From Chryseobacterium gleum (GTDB lineage Bacteria > Bacteroidota > Bacteroidia > UBA10329), in contig CAMDOM010000020.1 of assembly GCA_945903645.1 (NCBI GenBank), positions 1 through 48,390 on the forward strand: a stretch of 48,390 bases of DNA. The letters run 5' to 3'. A program made the translations under genes and the position numbers. The notes below the pieces were generated by a model. That model was not told the DNA's origin. It made no database searches and saw nothing but the letters and a program-made list of their open reading frames with translations. Shown one piece after another: positions 26,436 through 35,265 of the stretch. Numbering within the stretch: the stretch's first letter is position 1; every line of letters starts with the position of its first letter.

Positions 26436-26465
26436 AACCAAAACATGTAATTGGAATTAGGCACT

Positions 26466-27854
26466 ATGAATCGGAACAAACTACTTCATCACATCGCGGA
26501 ATCATCTGGGGTTTTGGATGATGAAGGTGTCTTGAAATTCGTGGCTGCACATGATGCCTCCACTCCTGTAAGCATTCGGTTACATCCATCAAAATGGACT
26601 GGTAAGCCAAGTTTGTCGCCAGTTCCTTGGGCGTCCAATGCTTTTTACACTAACGGTAGACCTTCATTCACATTCGACCCACTGTTTCATGCCGGAGTTT
26701 ATTATGTGCAAGAAGCCAGCTCTATGTTTTTGGAACAGGCTGTAAAGGCGTGTGGGTTTGAGGATAAGGACATTTTGGCTTTGGACTTATGTGCGGCTCC
26801 AGGAGGTAAGTCGACACATTTGTTGTCTATTTTGGGGAAAGATGCGGTTTTGGTGAGCAACGAAGTGGTTCGACCGCGCGCAAAAGTTCTATGCGATAAT
26901 GTCACGAAATGGGGCATGTCCAACGTTTGCGTTACAGGAAGCGATACGGCTCTTTTTCTTGGTCTGCCCGACTATTTTGACCTTGTAGTTGTGGATGCTC
27001 CATGCTCAGGAGAAGGATTATTTCGCAAAGATGTGGATGCCATGCAGCACTGGTCCGAAGAGGCCGTGAACCACTGTGCTACACGACAAGCGAATATATT
27101 GGAACACGCGTGGGCAACGCTTCGCCCAGGAGGTTGCCTTATCTACAGCACATGCACCTACAACCGATTGGAAAATGAGGGAAATGTGCAGCGTCTTATT
27201 GAACTTGGCGGAACCAGTATTTCAATTCCAATCGATTCGAGTTGGGGAGTCACTGAAGTTTGTGGGGAGAATTTTTGGGCATATCGTTTTATGCCACATC
27301 TAACGATGGGCGAAGGATTCTTTATCTCCGCGATTCGTAAGCCAGAGTCTGGTCAAGCGTTTCGGCCAACTCAGGGAAAAACGGGGTGGAAAGTTTATAC
27401 AAATGCGGAAGCGCAAGGATGGATAAGTCCTGCCGAGCTGCAAGACTTGGATTTAGTTGTTCACAATGACAAGCTTTTGGCCCTGTCCAAGCTGATGAGT
27501 GCACTACTTCCGGGAACCATTCAACACGTTTATCCGCTGCAAATTGGAGTGGAAGTAGCCACAGTAAAGAATGGAGTTAATACGCCTTCACATGCTTTAG
27601 CTGCGTCAGTAGTAGTAAATGATGATGCTTTTCCTCGAATCGAAATATCGCTGCAGGAAGCTGTGCAATACTTGCGCGGAAATCCAGTTACGGGAATTGG
27701 AGCAAAAGGCTGGGGCATCGTTTCCTATAACGGACAAAACCTTGGGTTCGTCAAAGGAGCGGGAAATCGATGGAATAATCATTATCCCACACCATTGCGC
27801 ATACGCGATATGCGAACGGATGTGATGACTACTCCGTTGGTTGATTTGACGTGA
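26466..27854 (+). CDS. RsmF/NOL1-NOP2-Sun family RNA m5C methyltransferase
   Basis: SAM-dependent cytosine-5 methyltransferase acting on rRNA (16S C1407 in the RsmF type). ATG at 26466 is chosen over TTG 26451. Of 462 residues, 1-75 form a short N-terminal RNA-binding part (VSIRLHPSKW). The methyltransferase domain is at 75-290, with the SAM motif LDLCAAPGGKSTHLL and two cysteine motifs typical for the family: DAPCSGEGLFRK and YSTCTYNRLENE. The C-terminal region (310-462) matches the extra PUA-like domain of RsmF (LQEAVQYLRG, GAKGWGIVSYNGQNLGFVK). The gene end overlaps the convergent hydrolase gene by 26 bases. Confidence 0.9.
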   Translation: MNRNKLLHHIAESSGVLDDEGVLKFVAAHDASTPVSIRLHPSKWTGKPSLSPVPWASNAFYTNGRPSFTFDPLFHAGVYYVQEASSMFLEQAVKACGFEDKDILALDLCAAPGGKSTHLLSILGKDAVLVSNEVVRPRAKVLCDNVTKWGMSNVCVTGSDTALFLGLPDYFDLVVVDAPCSGEGLFRKDVDAMQHWSEEAVNHCATRQANILEHAWATLRPGGCLIYSTCTYNRLENEGNVQRLIELGGTSISIPIDSSWGVTEVCGENFWAYRFMPHLTMGEGFFISAIRKPESGQAFRPTQGKTGWKVYTNAEAQGWISPAELQDLDLVVHNDKLLALSKLMSALLPGTIQHVYPLQIGVEVATVKNGVNTPSHALAASVVVNDDAFPRIEISLQEAVQYLRGNPVTGIGAKGWGIVSYNGQNLGFVKGAGNRWNNHYPTPLRIRDMRTDVMTTPLVDLT

Positions 27855-28857
27855 TTACTGGTTCTTGTGCCTTCAGTCCAAGCACTTCCATGGCAAATTT
27901 TCGAGTTTCGAACTGCACACTTGCAACGTCTCTCGACCGTGCAGGATTTGTGATTACGTGTGCGCCCACATTCGGAAATTCGATCATTCGTTTATTTGCC
28001 TCTGGAGTTCCCAATAGGCCCAACATATTGCGCATTGCGGAAACGGAAACCACGCTATCCTGCGCTGCCTCGTTTTTGAAATAGCATCCTACAAAAACAG
28101 GTTGATGAATTTTCGCAAAGATTGACGGAACCATTGTTGCCTCAATTAATTGGCGCACTGCCACCAAGCCTTCCAATCGGTAACGTGTTTGCCAATAACG
28201 TTTGAAATCTGTTGGAGCATCGTATTCGCGAAACTCACTTCCTGTAAATAGTCGTGCTAATTGAAGTCCCCAAGGCCCAGTGAGCATTTTTGAGTTGGGG
28301 TCAAATATGTCGATGTTGGGCGAGTAGCAAAACACAGCAGCAATAGATGGGTCGTTTGCCGCTAGGTACAATCCAAGCGTTGCGCCAGTTGACGACCCCA
28401 TAATTATCACCTTTTCACCAATCACTTTGGCTATAGCAATGGCTTCTTTTGCCGATTCTATATAGTTTTCGGGTGTTAAGTCTATGAATGGTTCTGATGT
28501 GTCTAGACCGTGCCCATACAAGCGTGGCTCAAATAGGTTCATTCCAAATTCCTTCGCAAATTCAGTGGTTACAGGACGTCCTTCCATTTTACTTGCAGAA
28601 AATCCATGTAAGAAAACTATAGCGTAGCCTGTTTTATGAATGGAATCGCCTGCCCAAATTATTGCCGCTTCGTTTTCGGGTTTTAGCGTGTTGAAACGTT
28701 TTTCCAAACGGGTCAAATGCGAATCCAATTTTGATATTTCCACGGAACAAGACAGTGGAGCGGGGTCGAGAATCGGTGAAGCTGACTTAGGTCCAAGCAT
28801 AAATGCAATTGCCGCTACAGCAATTAGAAGCAAAGCGATGTAGGCGGCTTTTTTCAT
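27829..28857 (-). CDS. Alpha/beta hydrolase, membrane-anchored or secreted
   Basis: A 342-residue hydrolase with one N-terminal hydrophobic segment (residues 3-22) that may be a signal peptide or anchor. The fold shows HGFSASK near residue 84, GHGLDTS near 116 and a nucleophile elbow G154-S-S156-T-G158. A likely catalytic acid lies in a later DS pair and the catalytic His in NVGAHVITNP near residue 300. The type is carboxylesterase/monoglyceride lipase-like. It overlaps the methyltransferase gene tail by 26 bases in convergent orientation. The CNNM gene ends 6 bases upstream of its start, so it may be the last gene of the coaX operon. The substrate is not known. Confidence 0.82.
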   Translation of the reverse strand: MKKAAYIALLLIAVAAIAFMLGPKSASPILDPAPLSCSVEISKLDSHLTRLEKRFNTLKPENEAAIIWAGDSIHKTGYAIVFLHGFSASKMEGRPVTTEFAKEFGMNLFEPRLYGHGLDTSEPFIDLTPENYIESAKEAIAIAKVIGEKVIIMGSSTGATLGLYLAANDPSIAAVFCYSPNIDIFDPNSKMLTGPWGLQLARLFTGSEFREYDAPTDFKRYWQTRYRLEGLVAVRQLIEATMVPSIFAKIHQPVFVGCYFKNEAAQDSVVSVSAMRNMLGLLGTPEANKRMIEFPNVGAHVITNPARSRDVASVQFETRKFAMEVLGLKAQEPVITSNQPTE

Positions 28858-28863
28858 GGAATC

Positions 28864-30123
28864 CTACTCTTTTTTACCTATTCGAAGCGTTACTTCTTCT
28901 ATCCGGTTGGCATTCATGCGGTCTATGGAAAAATCGAAATGGTTGATGCGAATTTCCTGTCCCACCTCTGGAATGCTTTGATGGTTGGTAATAATGAATC
29001 CAGCCAATGTGCCGTAATCATCCGACTCAGGCAGGCCGATTCCATATTCCTCATTCAAATAGTAAATATCGTGCCGACCTGAAAAACGGAATACGTTATC
29101 GCCCAATTGTTCCTCCACCAAATCTTCGGTATCGTGTTCATCATCGAAATCACCAAAAATTTCTTCTATAATATCCTCAACAGTTACCATGCCTGCTGTA
29201 CCGCCAAATTCATTTAGAACCACCGCCACACTCCGATGTTGTTGTGCAAATTGCTTCAACAGGTCTTTGGCTTTAGTGCTTTCTGGAACCAAACTTATGG
29301 GGCGAATAATGCTTCGCAGGCTTTTAGGATTATGGAATAGTTCGAAGGAATGCACGTACCCAATAATGTTGTCGATGTCGTCTCGGTAGATTAGAATTTT
29401 GGAATAGCCCGTGCTTATAAGTTTTACGCGAAGTTCCTCTACTTCACTTTCCACATCCATAGCTTCAATTTCGGTGCGCGGAACCATACACTCACGAACC
29501 TTTAGCTCAGAGAAACTTAGGGCATTGCGAAAAATTCGAATTTCGTGGTCCACTTTTTCTTCTTCGGTAGACACAGGGTTGTAGTCATTCACAAATTGAT
29601 CCAAATCAACTCTGCCAAAGCTCAATTTTTCCTCGTTTACTTTCATCTTGAAAAGTGAGGAAAGTATTTTGTTGGAAAAGCGATCTAGCAACCAAACAAC
29701 AGGGTAAAGTAGGGTGTAGACCACTTTGGCCGGTATTGCAAACAGCATTAACATCCTATTGGGGTTAATGCGAAAGAATGCCTTAGGGGTGAATTCTGCG
29801 GTAATTAAAACAATTAGGGTAGCAATTACAGTTTGAGCAAGAAGAGCAAGCATTCCGTTTTTAATCCATTGGCCTAGGATGGGGTCAAGTACAGATGCCA
29901 TAAGAATACCATATGCCACCAATGCGATATTATTAGCTACCAACATAGTGCTGATAAATCGGGAAGGACGCTCCAGGAAATTAGCCATAATTCCAGCTGC
30001 GGTACTTCCTTTTTTGCGCTCTACTTCAAGCTTAAATCGATTGGCGGTAATAAACGCAATCTCCATTCCCGAAGAAAAAGCCGAGAACAACAGACAAATA
30101 ATTATGCCAATAGAAACAGTCAT
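28864..30123 (-). CDS. CNNM/CorC family transporter-like protein (DUF21, CBS pair, CorC_HlyC)
   Basis: A membrane protein of the hemolysin-C/CorC type, thought to take part in Mg2+ or Co2+ export. It has 419 residues. The N-terminal DUF21/CNNM domain (about 1-180) contains several hydrophobic helices, beginning SAFSSGMEIAFITANRFKLE. A CBS pair follows (about 195-325: RECMVPRTEIEAMDV, KILIYRDDIDNIIGYVHS and VVLNEFGGTAGMVTVEDIIEEIFGD). The C-terminal CorC_HlyC domain ends the chain. GldE of gliding bacteria belongs to the same family, but I cannot assign that name. Its ATG overlaps the stop of the small membrane protein gene (ATGA), a sign of translational coupling. Confidence 0.9.
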   Translation of the reverse strand: MTVSIGIIICLLFSAFSSGMEIAFITANRFKLEVERKKGSTAAGIMANFLERPSRFISTMLVANNIALVAYGILMASVLDPILGQWIKNGMLALLAQTVIATLIVLITAEFTPKAFFRINPNRMLMLFAIPAKVVYTLLYPVVWLLDRFSNKILSSLFKMKVNEEKLSFGRVDLDQFVNDYNPVSTEEEKVDHEIRIFRNALSFSELKVRECMVPRTEIEAMDVESEVEELRVKLISTGYSKILIYRDDIDNIIGYVHSFELFHNPKSLRSIIRPISLVPESTKAKDLLKQFAQQHRSVAVVLNEFGGTAGMVTVEDIIEEIFGDFDDEHDTEDLVEEQLGDNVFRFSGRHDIYYLNEEYGIGLPESDDYGTLAGFIITNHQSIPEVGQEIRINHFDFSIDRMNANRIEEVTLRIGKKE

Positions 30124-30329
30124 TTGTTTGGGTTTTGCTGTTCATCTTGCTCAAATTTTTTGCGCTGTTTCCTGCGAAATGCGTAAAAAATTCCTGCCAT
30201 AAATGTGCCCGCAAAAAACCATTGCGCAGCTTCCCAGCCGTGTTGATTAAACTGATATGCACCCATACCAAGCGAGAATATTCCTATGCCTAACCATGCC
30301 AATTCAAGGCCTTTCAGTACTCTTAGCAT
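30120..30329 (-). CDS. Small two-helix membrane protein
   Basis: A 69-residue protein with two hydrophobic helices (WLGIGIFSLGMGAY and AAQWFFAGTFMAGIFYAF) and a highly charged basic tail (RRKQRKKFEQDEQQNPNK). I do not recognise a functional family. It overlaps lptC by 26 bases at its start and the CNNM gene by 4 bases at its end, so it is embedded in the coaX-lptC operon. The position between lptC and the transporter-like gene is common in Bacteroidota, which supports it as real despite its size. Confidence 0.7.
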   Translation of the reverse strand: MLRVLKGLELAWLGIGIFSLGMGAYQFNQHGWEAAQWFFAGTFMAGIFYAFRRKQRKKFEQDEQQNPNK

Positions 30330-30879
30330 CTTCTATATTGATAGTTCCTTTTATGTTTTTTATTCGGTATTTGGTGAAATCTTGATTGGACTCCAAACCG
30401 TGTCCGAAGATAACTTCATCTTCCGTTGTAATTTTCACAAACTCTTCCGTGGTGATAGTCTTTTTTTCTTTGTTCCAAACAAGATGTTCGGTATTCAATG
30501 TTTCCTTTTTGGTGTTAACGACCACAACATCTTCACGCGCCTCCATCAATCCCGTTTTTTGATGATTGGTTGCGGATTTAGAACGCAATTCTGAAGTGAC
30601 ATTTCCACCACCGTCAAAGAAACGAACATGAACCCCTTGTGTCATCTCAATTCTGGGATTGTCACCAGTGTAGCGTTCCAGATGGGTTGCTGTTAATACG
30701 ACCTTAACTAATGCAGAGTCTGAGTACATAATGCGCACATCATCACCAGTTTCGGAGGGTAGTTCGATAGGACTATCTACAATTGCTGCCACTTCTTCCA
30801 AGTCATTTACACATGCTGAAAACGAAAAGGCAACAAAAAGAAAAAGGTAAGGGAGCGATAGGCTCCTTACCTTTTTCAT
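30304..30879 (-). CDS. lptC: LPS export protein LptC (lipoprotein form)
   Basis: Periplasmic part of the LPS transport bridge, linking LptBFG to LptA. ATG at 30879 gives a signal MKKVRSLSLPYLFLF with lipobox SFSAC, so this LptC is probably a lipoprotein, as often seen in Bacteroidota. The mature 170 residues are a beta-jellyroll of the OstA/LptC type: VRIMYSDSALVKVVLTATHLERY, GVHVRFFD, ATNHQKTGLMEAREDVVVVN, then LNTEHLVWNKEKKTITTEEFV. The open frame extends to 30909, but the extra residues precede the signal and are excluded. Downstream of the TPR gene with a short gap. Confidence 0.88.
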   Translation of the reverse strand: MKKVRSLSLPYLFLFVAFSFSACVNDLEEVAAIVDSPIELPSETGDDVRIMYSDSALVKVVLTATHLERYTGDNPRIEMTQGVHVRFFDGGGNVTSELRSKSATNHQKTGLMEAREDVVVVNTKKETLNTEHLVWNKEKKTITTEEFVKITTEDEVIFGHGLESNQDFTKYRIKNIKGTINIEDAKSTERP

Positions 30880-30898
30880 AAGTGATATGTGGTTAGAA

Positions 30899-32257
30899 TC
30901 AGTTGGCAAAACGTGCTCTGGTTTCTACTCCAATCCATCCGCCAACACTAACCACTTGCCCTTCTTGAATTCCCAAGAAGAAACATTGTTTTTGAGAAGG
31001 GAAATATTTCCGTGCTTGAGCACTTTTGCTATTTGCTTCAGCAGCGATAGATGAATCAACCGATTTCGCTTTATTGAACATATCATCGGCTGCCCAATAG
31101 CCATAAGTTTTAGAACATTCATCAGAACCACAACTTGAAGATTGGCTCAAGTACAAATTTCCGATATAGATGTATGGTTCTCCCCAACCTGACTTCAATC
31201 CAGCGGCCTCGTTAGCTTTTGAGCGAGCAGCGGCATACGAACCTTTAGAACCAAGTATTTGTGCTTGCTTCATAAGGTATTCCGCTTTCACCCCCGCATC
31301 TTTTTCCATTTTCACTGCTTCTTCCAAAAACTTGCCAGCTTCACTCAAATTTTCTGCCTTCACGTAGCCTTCATAAAGGTTATAGGCAGCTGAAGCGGAA
31401 GGGTTGATTTTGTAGAGTTTCTCCGATACAGAAAGGAAGAATGGATTGGCAGTCCATCTGCGTTTCACCATCATTGTGCTTACTTTTCCAAGCAGAGCAG
31501 AGTCACTTGGTGCGGCATCCACTTTTGGTTTCATTAAACCAACATATTGATCTTCTTGAGCAATACGTTCAAAGTTTTGATCCACAACTTCCTTGGATTG
31601 CTTGTAAAACGTGAAGCTTTTGTCCGCCTCTCCTTTTGCAAGGTTTGAGTCAATTACACTCGATACTTCATCATAAAGAACAAACAATACCTCAACATCC
31701 AATTTCTTGTCTGCTAACATTTTCATAGCAGCTTGATACAAGCGTAAAACAACATTTGCCTCTGTTTCACCCTTGCCCAACGTTAACGACTCTCTCAACG
31801 TTTGATACGCAACACTTTGATCACCTGTGGCAAATTCGTATTGGTCTATACCCTTACGACCCAACGTGTAGGCCTTATCAGTTGGATATAGCTCGATACG
31901 CTTATCATAAATCATCATTAAGGTGTCTGTGTATGCTTGCTTCACAGCAGCATTTTCCTTATTTTTTTCGATGAAATACTGAATGAGCGTTGGGCCATTT
32001 ATCACGATGTTCTTCGACCCAGCAGGACAGTTTAGAAATGCCCATCTCCATCCTGGCATCGCATCGTCATAGTTTTTTTGCTTGAAGTATTCGCGGTAAA
32101 GCGAAATGCTTTCACGGCATTTGTCGGGTTCGCTTCCCAATTTCTCGTCTTGAGCGAAAGATGGATTTAATCCAAGAGTTAGGGCAGCACAAAAGGTGAG
32201 TGCACCAAGAGATTTTTTAGTGTTTGTCATTCTGTTTTTATTCAAAGTAAGCTTCAT
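30899..32257 (-). CDS. Secreted TPR-repeat protein
   Basis: A periplasmic or outer-membrane-associated repeat protein of 452 residues. A signal peptide lies near 12-36 (ALTFCAALTLGLNPSFAQD). The body is helical, with tetratricopeptide-like repeats: CRESISLYREYFKQKNYDDAMPGW, YNLYEGYVKAENLSEAGKFLEEA, AEYLMKQAQILGSKGSYAAARSKA and WGEPYIYIGNLYL. ATG at 32257 is two bases after the outer membrane protein stop; ATG at 32230 is an alternative that still keeps the signal. Its place between an outer membrane barrel and lptC suggests an envelope scaffold. I know of no experimental function. Confidence 0.82.
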   Translation of the reverse strand: MKLTLNKNRMTNTKKSLGALTFCAALTLGLNPSFAQDEKLGSEPDKCRESISLYREYFKQKNYDDAMPGWRWAFLNCPAGSKNIVINGPTLIQYFIEKNKENAAVKQAYTDTLMMIYDKRIELYPTDKAYTLGRKGIDQYEFATGDQSVAYQTLRESLTLGKGETEANVVLRLYQAAMKMLADKKLDVEVLFVLYDEVSSVIDSNLAKGEADKSFTFYKQSKEVVDQNFERIAQEDQYVGLMKPKVDAAPSDSALLGKVSTMMVKRRWTANPFFLSVSEKLYKINPSASAAYNLYEGYVKAENLSEAGKFLEEAVKMEKDAGVKAEYLMKQAQILGSKGSYAAARSKANEAAGLKSGWGEPYIYIGNLYLSQSSSCGSDECSKTYGYWAADDMFNKAKSVDSSIAAEANSKSAQARKYFPSQKQCFFLGIQEGQVVSVGGWIGVETRARFAN

Positions 32258-32259
32258 GT

Positions 32260-33609
32260 TTAATCGTATTTACGTTTGATGAACCACCGGTCGTTAAGTG
32301 TGAATCCAAGACGGAAATTCCAGTAATTCTCGAGTAATAGGTTTTGAGAAATCGTTCCCCGTTGTCCCCATTCAACTGCTAAGTTGACCATACTCTGAAT
32401 GAACATATCGTTTCCTGCTTTTTTTCTCGATAGTGGAAACCCTAAACCAAGAGTTATGCCATACTCCGAAAGTTGCGTTCCGCGAACAGTATATTCACTC
32501 ATGCCAACAAATCCACCTAAGCGATAATGCATCTTGGTGAAGTAGCGGAAGAACCCACGAGCAGCATAATCTCCTTTAGGACGATACTCAACACCCACAG
32601 AACCTTTATAAGCGTCAGACAGCGAGTCGGAACCACCAGAAGTGCTTTGATATTGACTCCAAAACTGTTGGTTAAATTCTGCGCCTATCATCCATTTATC
32701 CATAATTTTCCAGGTCATGCCAAATCCATATTTCCATGGAATGGTGATACTTGCGTCTGAGTTTTCTTCAAAAACGATGGTATCGCGATAGATGTCTTCA
32801 TCGAAGGATGAAAGAAGGTAAGTTCTTCCAAGTTTGGAGGTAGACGCACTAACTTGCATAGGATGAGCAAACGTGGCTCCAAATACCAAAACGTTTCTCT
32901 GGTTCGCTTTTAGGGCGTATTGCAAACCGTAGTCCACGTAAAATCCACCCACGTTGGTAATGTTATCTGTACGAACATTGAATAATCCACTTGAAGGAAA
33001 TTCAACGCGCTGCAAACGATTTAGCTTTCCAAACAGATACGATACATTTAATCCAACGGAGAAATTTTTGAACGGTTTAGCGCCTAATCCAATGAAGAAC
33101 TGGCTCAATCCGCCATCACCTTGGTATTTATAATTTATTGAACCAGTAGATGTGTCGGAGTTTGCATATTGCTGCAAATCAGTTACCGAATAGTTGATGC
33201 TTGTAAATTCTCGCAATCCAAATGCACCACCCAACCATTTCGTTATTGGGAAACCTAGCGTGAAGTATGACAAGTTGAATCGGTTCACATCCTCACGCTG
33301 GGTGGTAGAGCTAATTGTGGCAATACTGGCATACGCTCCAACATCAAAAGAGGTAAATCGCAGCGAAGTGTAGGATGCAGGATTTATGAAATTTACCACA
33401 TACGGAATGCTGTCTTCGCGAATAGCCACCCCCATGTTTCCAAGTCCAGCCGAGCGCACATTTGGACCTGCAAGTCCGTTGCCAATGCCATTTCTGGCGT
33501 AAGGAGAATTGGTTACTGGCTGCGCAATTGTGGTGACCGTGAAGCCACACAACAACATGAAAAAGTAAATGGAGGCGCGGAGCCTATAGGTTGTAGCGTA
33601 AAATCTCAT
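32260..33609 (-). CDS. Outer membrane beta-barrel protein, FadL/OmpP1-like (Bacteroidota type)
   Basis: A predicted outer membrane barrel of 449 residues. The signal runs from MRFYATTYRL to VTTIAQ. The mature start TNSPYARNGIGN and the segment LGNMGVAIREDSIPYVVNFINPASY are typical of a Bacteroidota family found beside coaX. The remainder alternates short beta strands with Gly/Tyr/Asn turns and ends in a basic, aromatic strand (LNDRWFIKRKYD). ATG at 33609 overlaps coaX by 26 bases; ATG at 33558 gives a shorter signal without overlap. The open frame further upstream lies inside coaX and is excluded. Substrate unknown. Confidence 0.8.
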   Translation of the reverse strand: MRFYATTYRLRASIYFFMLLCGFTVTTIAQPVTNSPYARNGIGNGLAGPNVRSAGLGNMGVAIREDSIPYVVNFINPASYTSLRFTSFDVGAYASIATISSTTQREDVNRFNLSYFTLGFPITKWLGGAFGLREFTSINYSVTDLQQYANSDTSTGSINYKYQGDGGLSQFFIGLGAKPFKNFSVGLNVSYLFGKLNRLQRVEFPSSGLFNVRTDNITNVGGFYVDYGLQYALKANQRNVLVFGATFAHPMQVSASTSKLGRTYLLSSFDEDIYRDTIVFEENSDASITIPWKYGFGMTWKIMDKWMIGAEFNQQFWSQYQSTSGGSDSLSDAYKGSVGVEYRPKGDYAARGFFRYFTKMHYRLGGFVGMSEYTVRGTQLSEYGITLGLGFPLSRKKAGNDMFIQSMVNLAVEWGQRGTISQNLLLENYWNFRLGFTLNDRWFIKRKYD

Positions 33610-34300
33610 ATAATCCCCGAAGGACCAGAAATGGGTCTGCAAAGATGGGTGTTTTAAGGTCATTTGCAAAAAAGGGAAAGTCGCCACCTGTAGCAACAAT
33701 TTTAAGGTCCAAAAATTGAGTTGATAATGCACCAATAGTGCCCTGTAGCTCGGTAAGAATGCCATGTTGAACTCCAATGCGCATTGCTTCATCCGTGCTT
33801 TTTCCAATTAAGCTGCTGGTGGAAAGCGGTTCAAGATGGGGAAGTTTGGATGTGTAGTCGTTTAAAGCGCGAAACCGCATGCGCAATCCGGGTGATATAC
33901 TGCCTCCAAGATATTCTCCCTTTTCAGAAACTATATCGTAGGTAATGCACGTGCCCATGTCAATGGCCAAAACGGTATTTGCTGGGAAATAGTAATGCGC
34001 TGCTACTGCTGCGCAAATCCTATCAACCCCCAATGTGTGCGGAGTGCGGTAGCTCGAAGTTATGGGAAGCGAAGTTTTACCATCTGCAAGAAGCACCTGC
34101 TGCTGTTGAATCGCTTCTAATACCGAATCATCGAGGGTAATAACAGTGGCAAGTGCAATTTTTTTATCGCGGTTGGAGGTAATCAAGTCTTTGATAAACG
34201 CAGTTTCTGACGGGCCTACAATTACATCGCCCACAGGGTGTGCATCATCAAATACCAAGGCTTTGGTAAGCGTATTGCCTATATCGATGGTTAAAAACAT
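33584..34300 (-). CDS. coaX: Type III pantothenate kinase
   Basis: Phosphorylates pantothenate in the first step of coenzyme A synthesis. The 238 residues include the ASKHA-fold motifs of CoaX: MFLTIDIGNTLTKA at the start, HTLGVDRICAA near residue 90, and LAIDMGTCITYD near 110, followed by GGSISPGLRMR and the late VATGGDFP segment. The start is ATG 34300, since DIGNT must be near the N-terminus; the longer frame to 34327 crosses a promoter box. TATCTTTG is six bases upstream of this ATG, so the mRNA may be leaderless. It heads the operon that runs to the CNNM gene. Confidence 0.95.
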   Translation of the reverse strand: MFLTIDIGNTLTKALVFDDAHPVGDVIVGPSETAFIKDLITSNRDKKIALATVITLDDSVLEAIQQQQVLLADGKTSLPITSSYRTPHTLGVDRICAAVAAHYYFPANTVLAIDMGTCITYDIVSEKGEYLGGSISPGLRMRFRALNDYTSKLPHLEPLSTSSLIGKSTDEAMRIGVQHGILTELQGTIGALSTQFLDLKIVATGGDFPFFANDLKTPIFADPFLVLRGLYEILRYNL

Positions 34301-34306
34301 GCCCGT

Positions 34307-34314
34307 CAAAGATA
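34307..34314 (-). promoter_or_regulatory. Promoter -7 box TATCTTTG directly before coaX
   Basis: Reading the minus strand gives TATCTTTGACGGGCATG, an exact TAnnTTTG match with only six bases to the ATG. It drives coaX and probably the operon through to the CNNM gene. Confidence 0.6.
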
Positions 34315-34375
34315 GATTGACATTCAAGTTTCAAGCAAATTGAACAAACTGCATATAGATTACAGGGTCAACGCA

Positions 34376-34640
34376 TCAAAATTTCATTAGTGTTCTAAGG
34401 TATGCGTGATTCCAACCAGTGTTGAGTCTTTTGCTTTTGATTCCGAGTTTGATGGATTGTTCTCGTTTGAGTGTTGTAAGGAAAACTGCCTTTATCCAAG
34501 ATGGCAAACTCTGTGCGCCAGCGATAAAGTATTTTAGGCACAATCCCAAGCTCTTGCGCCAGTTGGCGAACATTATCGCGTTGGTAACTCATCTCCACTG
34601 CTTTCAATTTAAAAGCACGGTCAAAAATCCTTCTTGTCAT
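34376..34640 (-). pseudogene. IS3-family OrfA (helix-turn-helix) remnant
   Basis: The minus strand encodes TRRIFDRAFKLKAVEMSYQR and DNVRQLAQELGIVPKILYRW, the helix-turn-helix start of an IS3-type OrfA. After GSFP the sense breaks; a short stretch in another frame (KREQSIKLGIKSKRLN) may be the eroded end of the protein. No OrfB is present. The gene is truncated and not active. TGACC- or TGTAG-like ends near 34690-34712 might be a terminal repeat but I cannot pair them. Confidence 0.7.
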
Positions 34641-34721
34641 GGTTTTTAAGGTTGTGAATCTTCGCAATCTATCCCTTAAACGACTGTCTCGTCAAATGTA
34701 GCAGGTCCACTTTAAGTGCGC

Positions 34722-34729
34722 TACTTTTG
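34722..34729 (+). promoter_or_regulatory. Promoter -7 box TACTTTTG for bcp
   Basis: TACTTTTG matches TAnnTTTG and lies 24 bases before the bcp ATG. A similar TACTTTTG precedes recF and the TPR membrane gene. Confidence 0.55.
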
Positions 34730-34753
34730 CGGCCGAAATAAAAAACCACGGAA

Positions 34754-35203
34754 ATGGCTAAAATCGAGATAGGAGATACTGCTCCAGCGTTTGAATTGAA
34801 AGATAAGGATGGCAACTTAGTGCGATTGAGCGATTATCGCGGCAAAAAGAGCGTGGTGCTCTATTTCTATCCTAAAGACGAAACGCCAGGATGCACAGCC
34901 CAAGCCTGTTCTTTTCGCGATAGCTACGAAGATTTTAGGGCAGCAGGAGCGGAGGTGATTGGGGTGAGTAGCGATACCAAAAGCGCCCACGATTCGTTTG
35001 CCGCCAAACATCAATTGCCGTTTGTGTTACTTAGCGATATTATAGGAAAGGTGCGCAAAGCCTATGGCGCCTATGATTTGTTTGGCCTAATACCCGGCCG
35101 AGTTACGTTCGTTATCAATAAAGATGGGGTGGTTATCCATAAGTTCGATTCGCAACTGAGCCCCACCAAGCATATCCAAGAATCGCTGGCCAAGCTGAAA
35201 TGA
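34754..35203 (+). CDS. bcp: Thioredoxin-dependent thiol peroxidase (Bcp/PrxQ)
   Basis: Reduces hydrogen peroxide and organic hydroperoxides with electrons from thioredoxin, in the cytoplasm. At 149 residues it is the normal size. The peroxidatic Cys47 lies in DETPGCTAQAC and the resolving Cys52 five residues later, the typical atypical-2-Cys arrangement of PrxQ. Other family marks are FYPKDETPGC and VIGVSSDTKSAHDSFAAKH. It has its own promoter box upstream. The next gene (OmpH-like) starts 62 bases downstream and may be transcribed separately. Confidence 0.95.
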   Translation: MAKIEIGDTAPAFELKDKDGNLVRLSDYRGKKSVVLYFYPKDETPGCTAQACSFRDSYEDFRAAGAEVIGVSSDTKSAHDSFAAKHQLPFVLLSDIIGKVRKAYGAYDLFGLIPGRVTFVINKDGVVIHKFDSQLSPTKHIQESLAKLK

Positions 35204-35265
35204 ATCTTGGCGATTCCATGCAACTTTACGTCCTTTGCGACCTCATTAAATAGATAAAACACGAA

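Noticed and set aside
27829-33609. Three gene overlaps of exactly 26 bases (27829-27854, 30304-30329, 33584-33609)
   Set aside because: One is convergent and two are tandem, and the third depends on the start chosen. I see no shared sequence, so this looks like coincidence.
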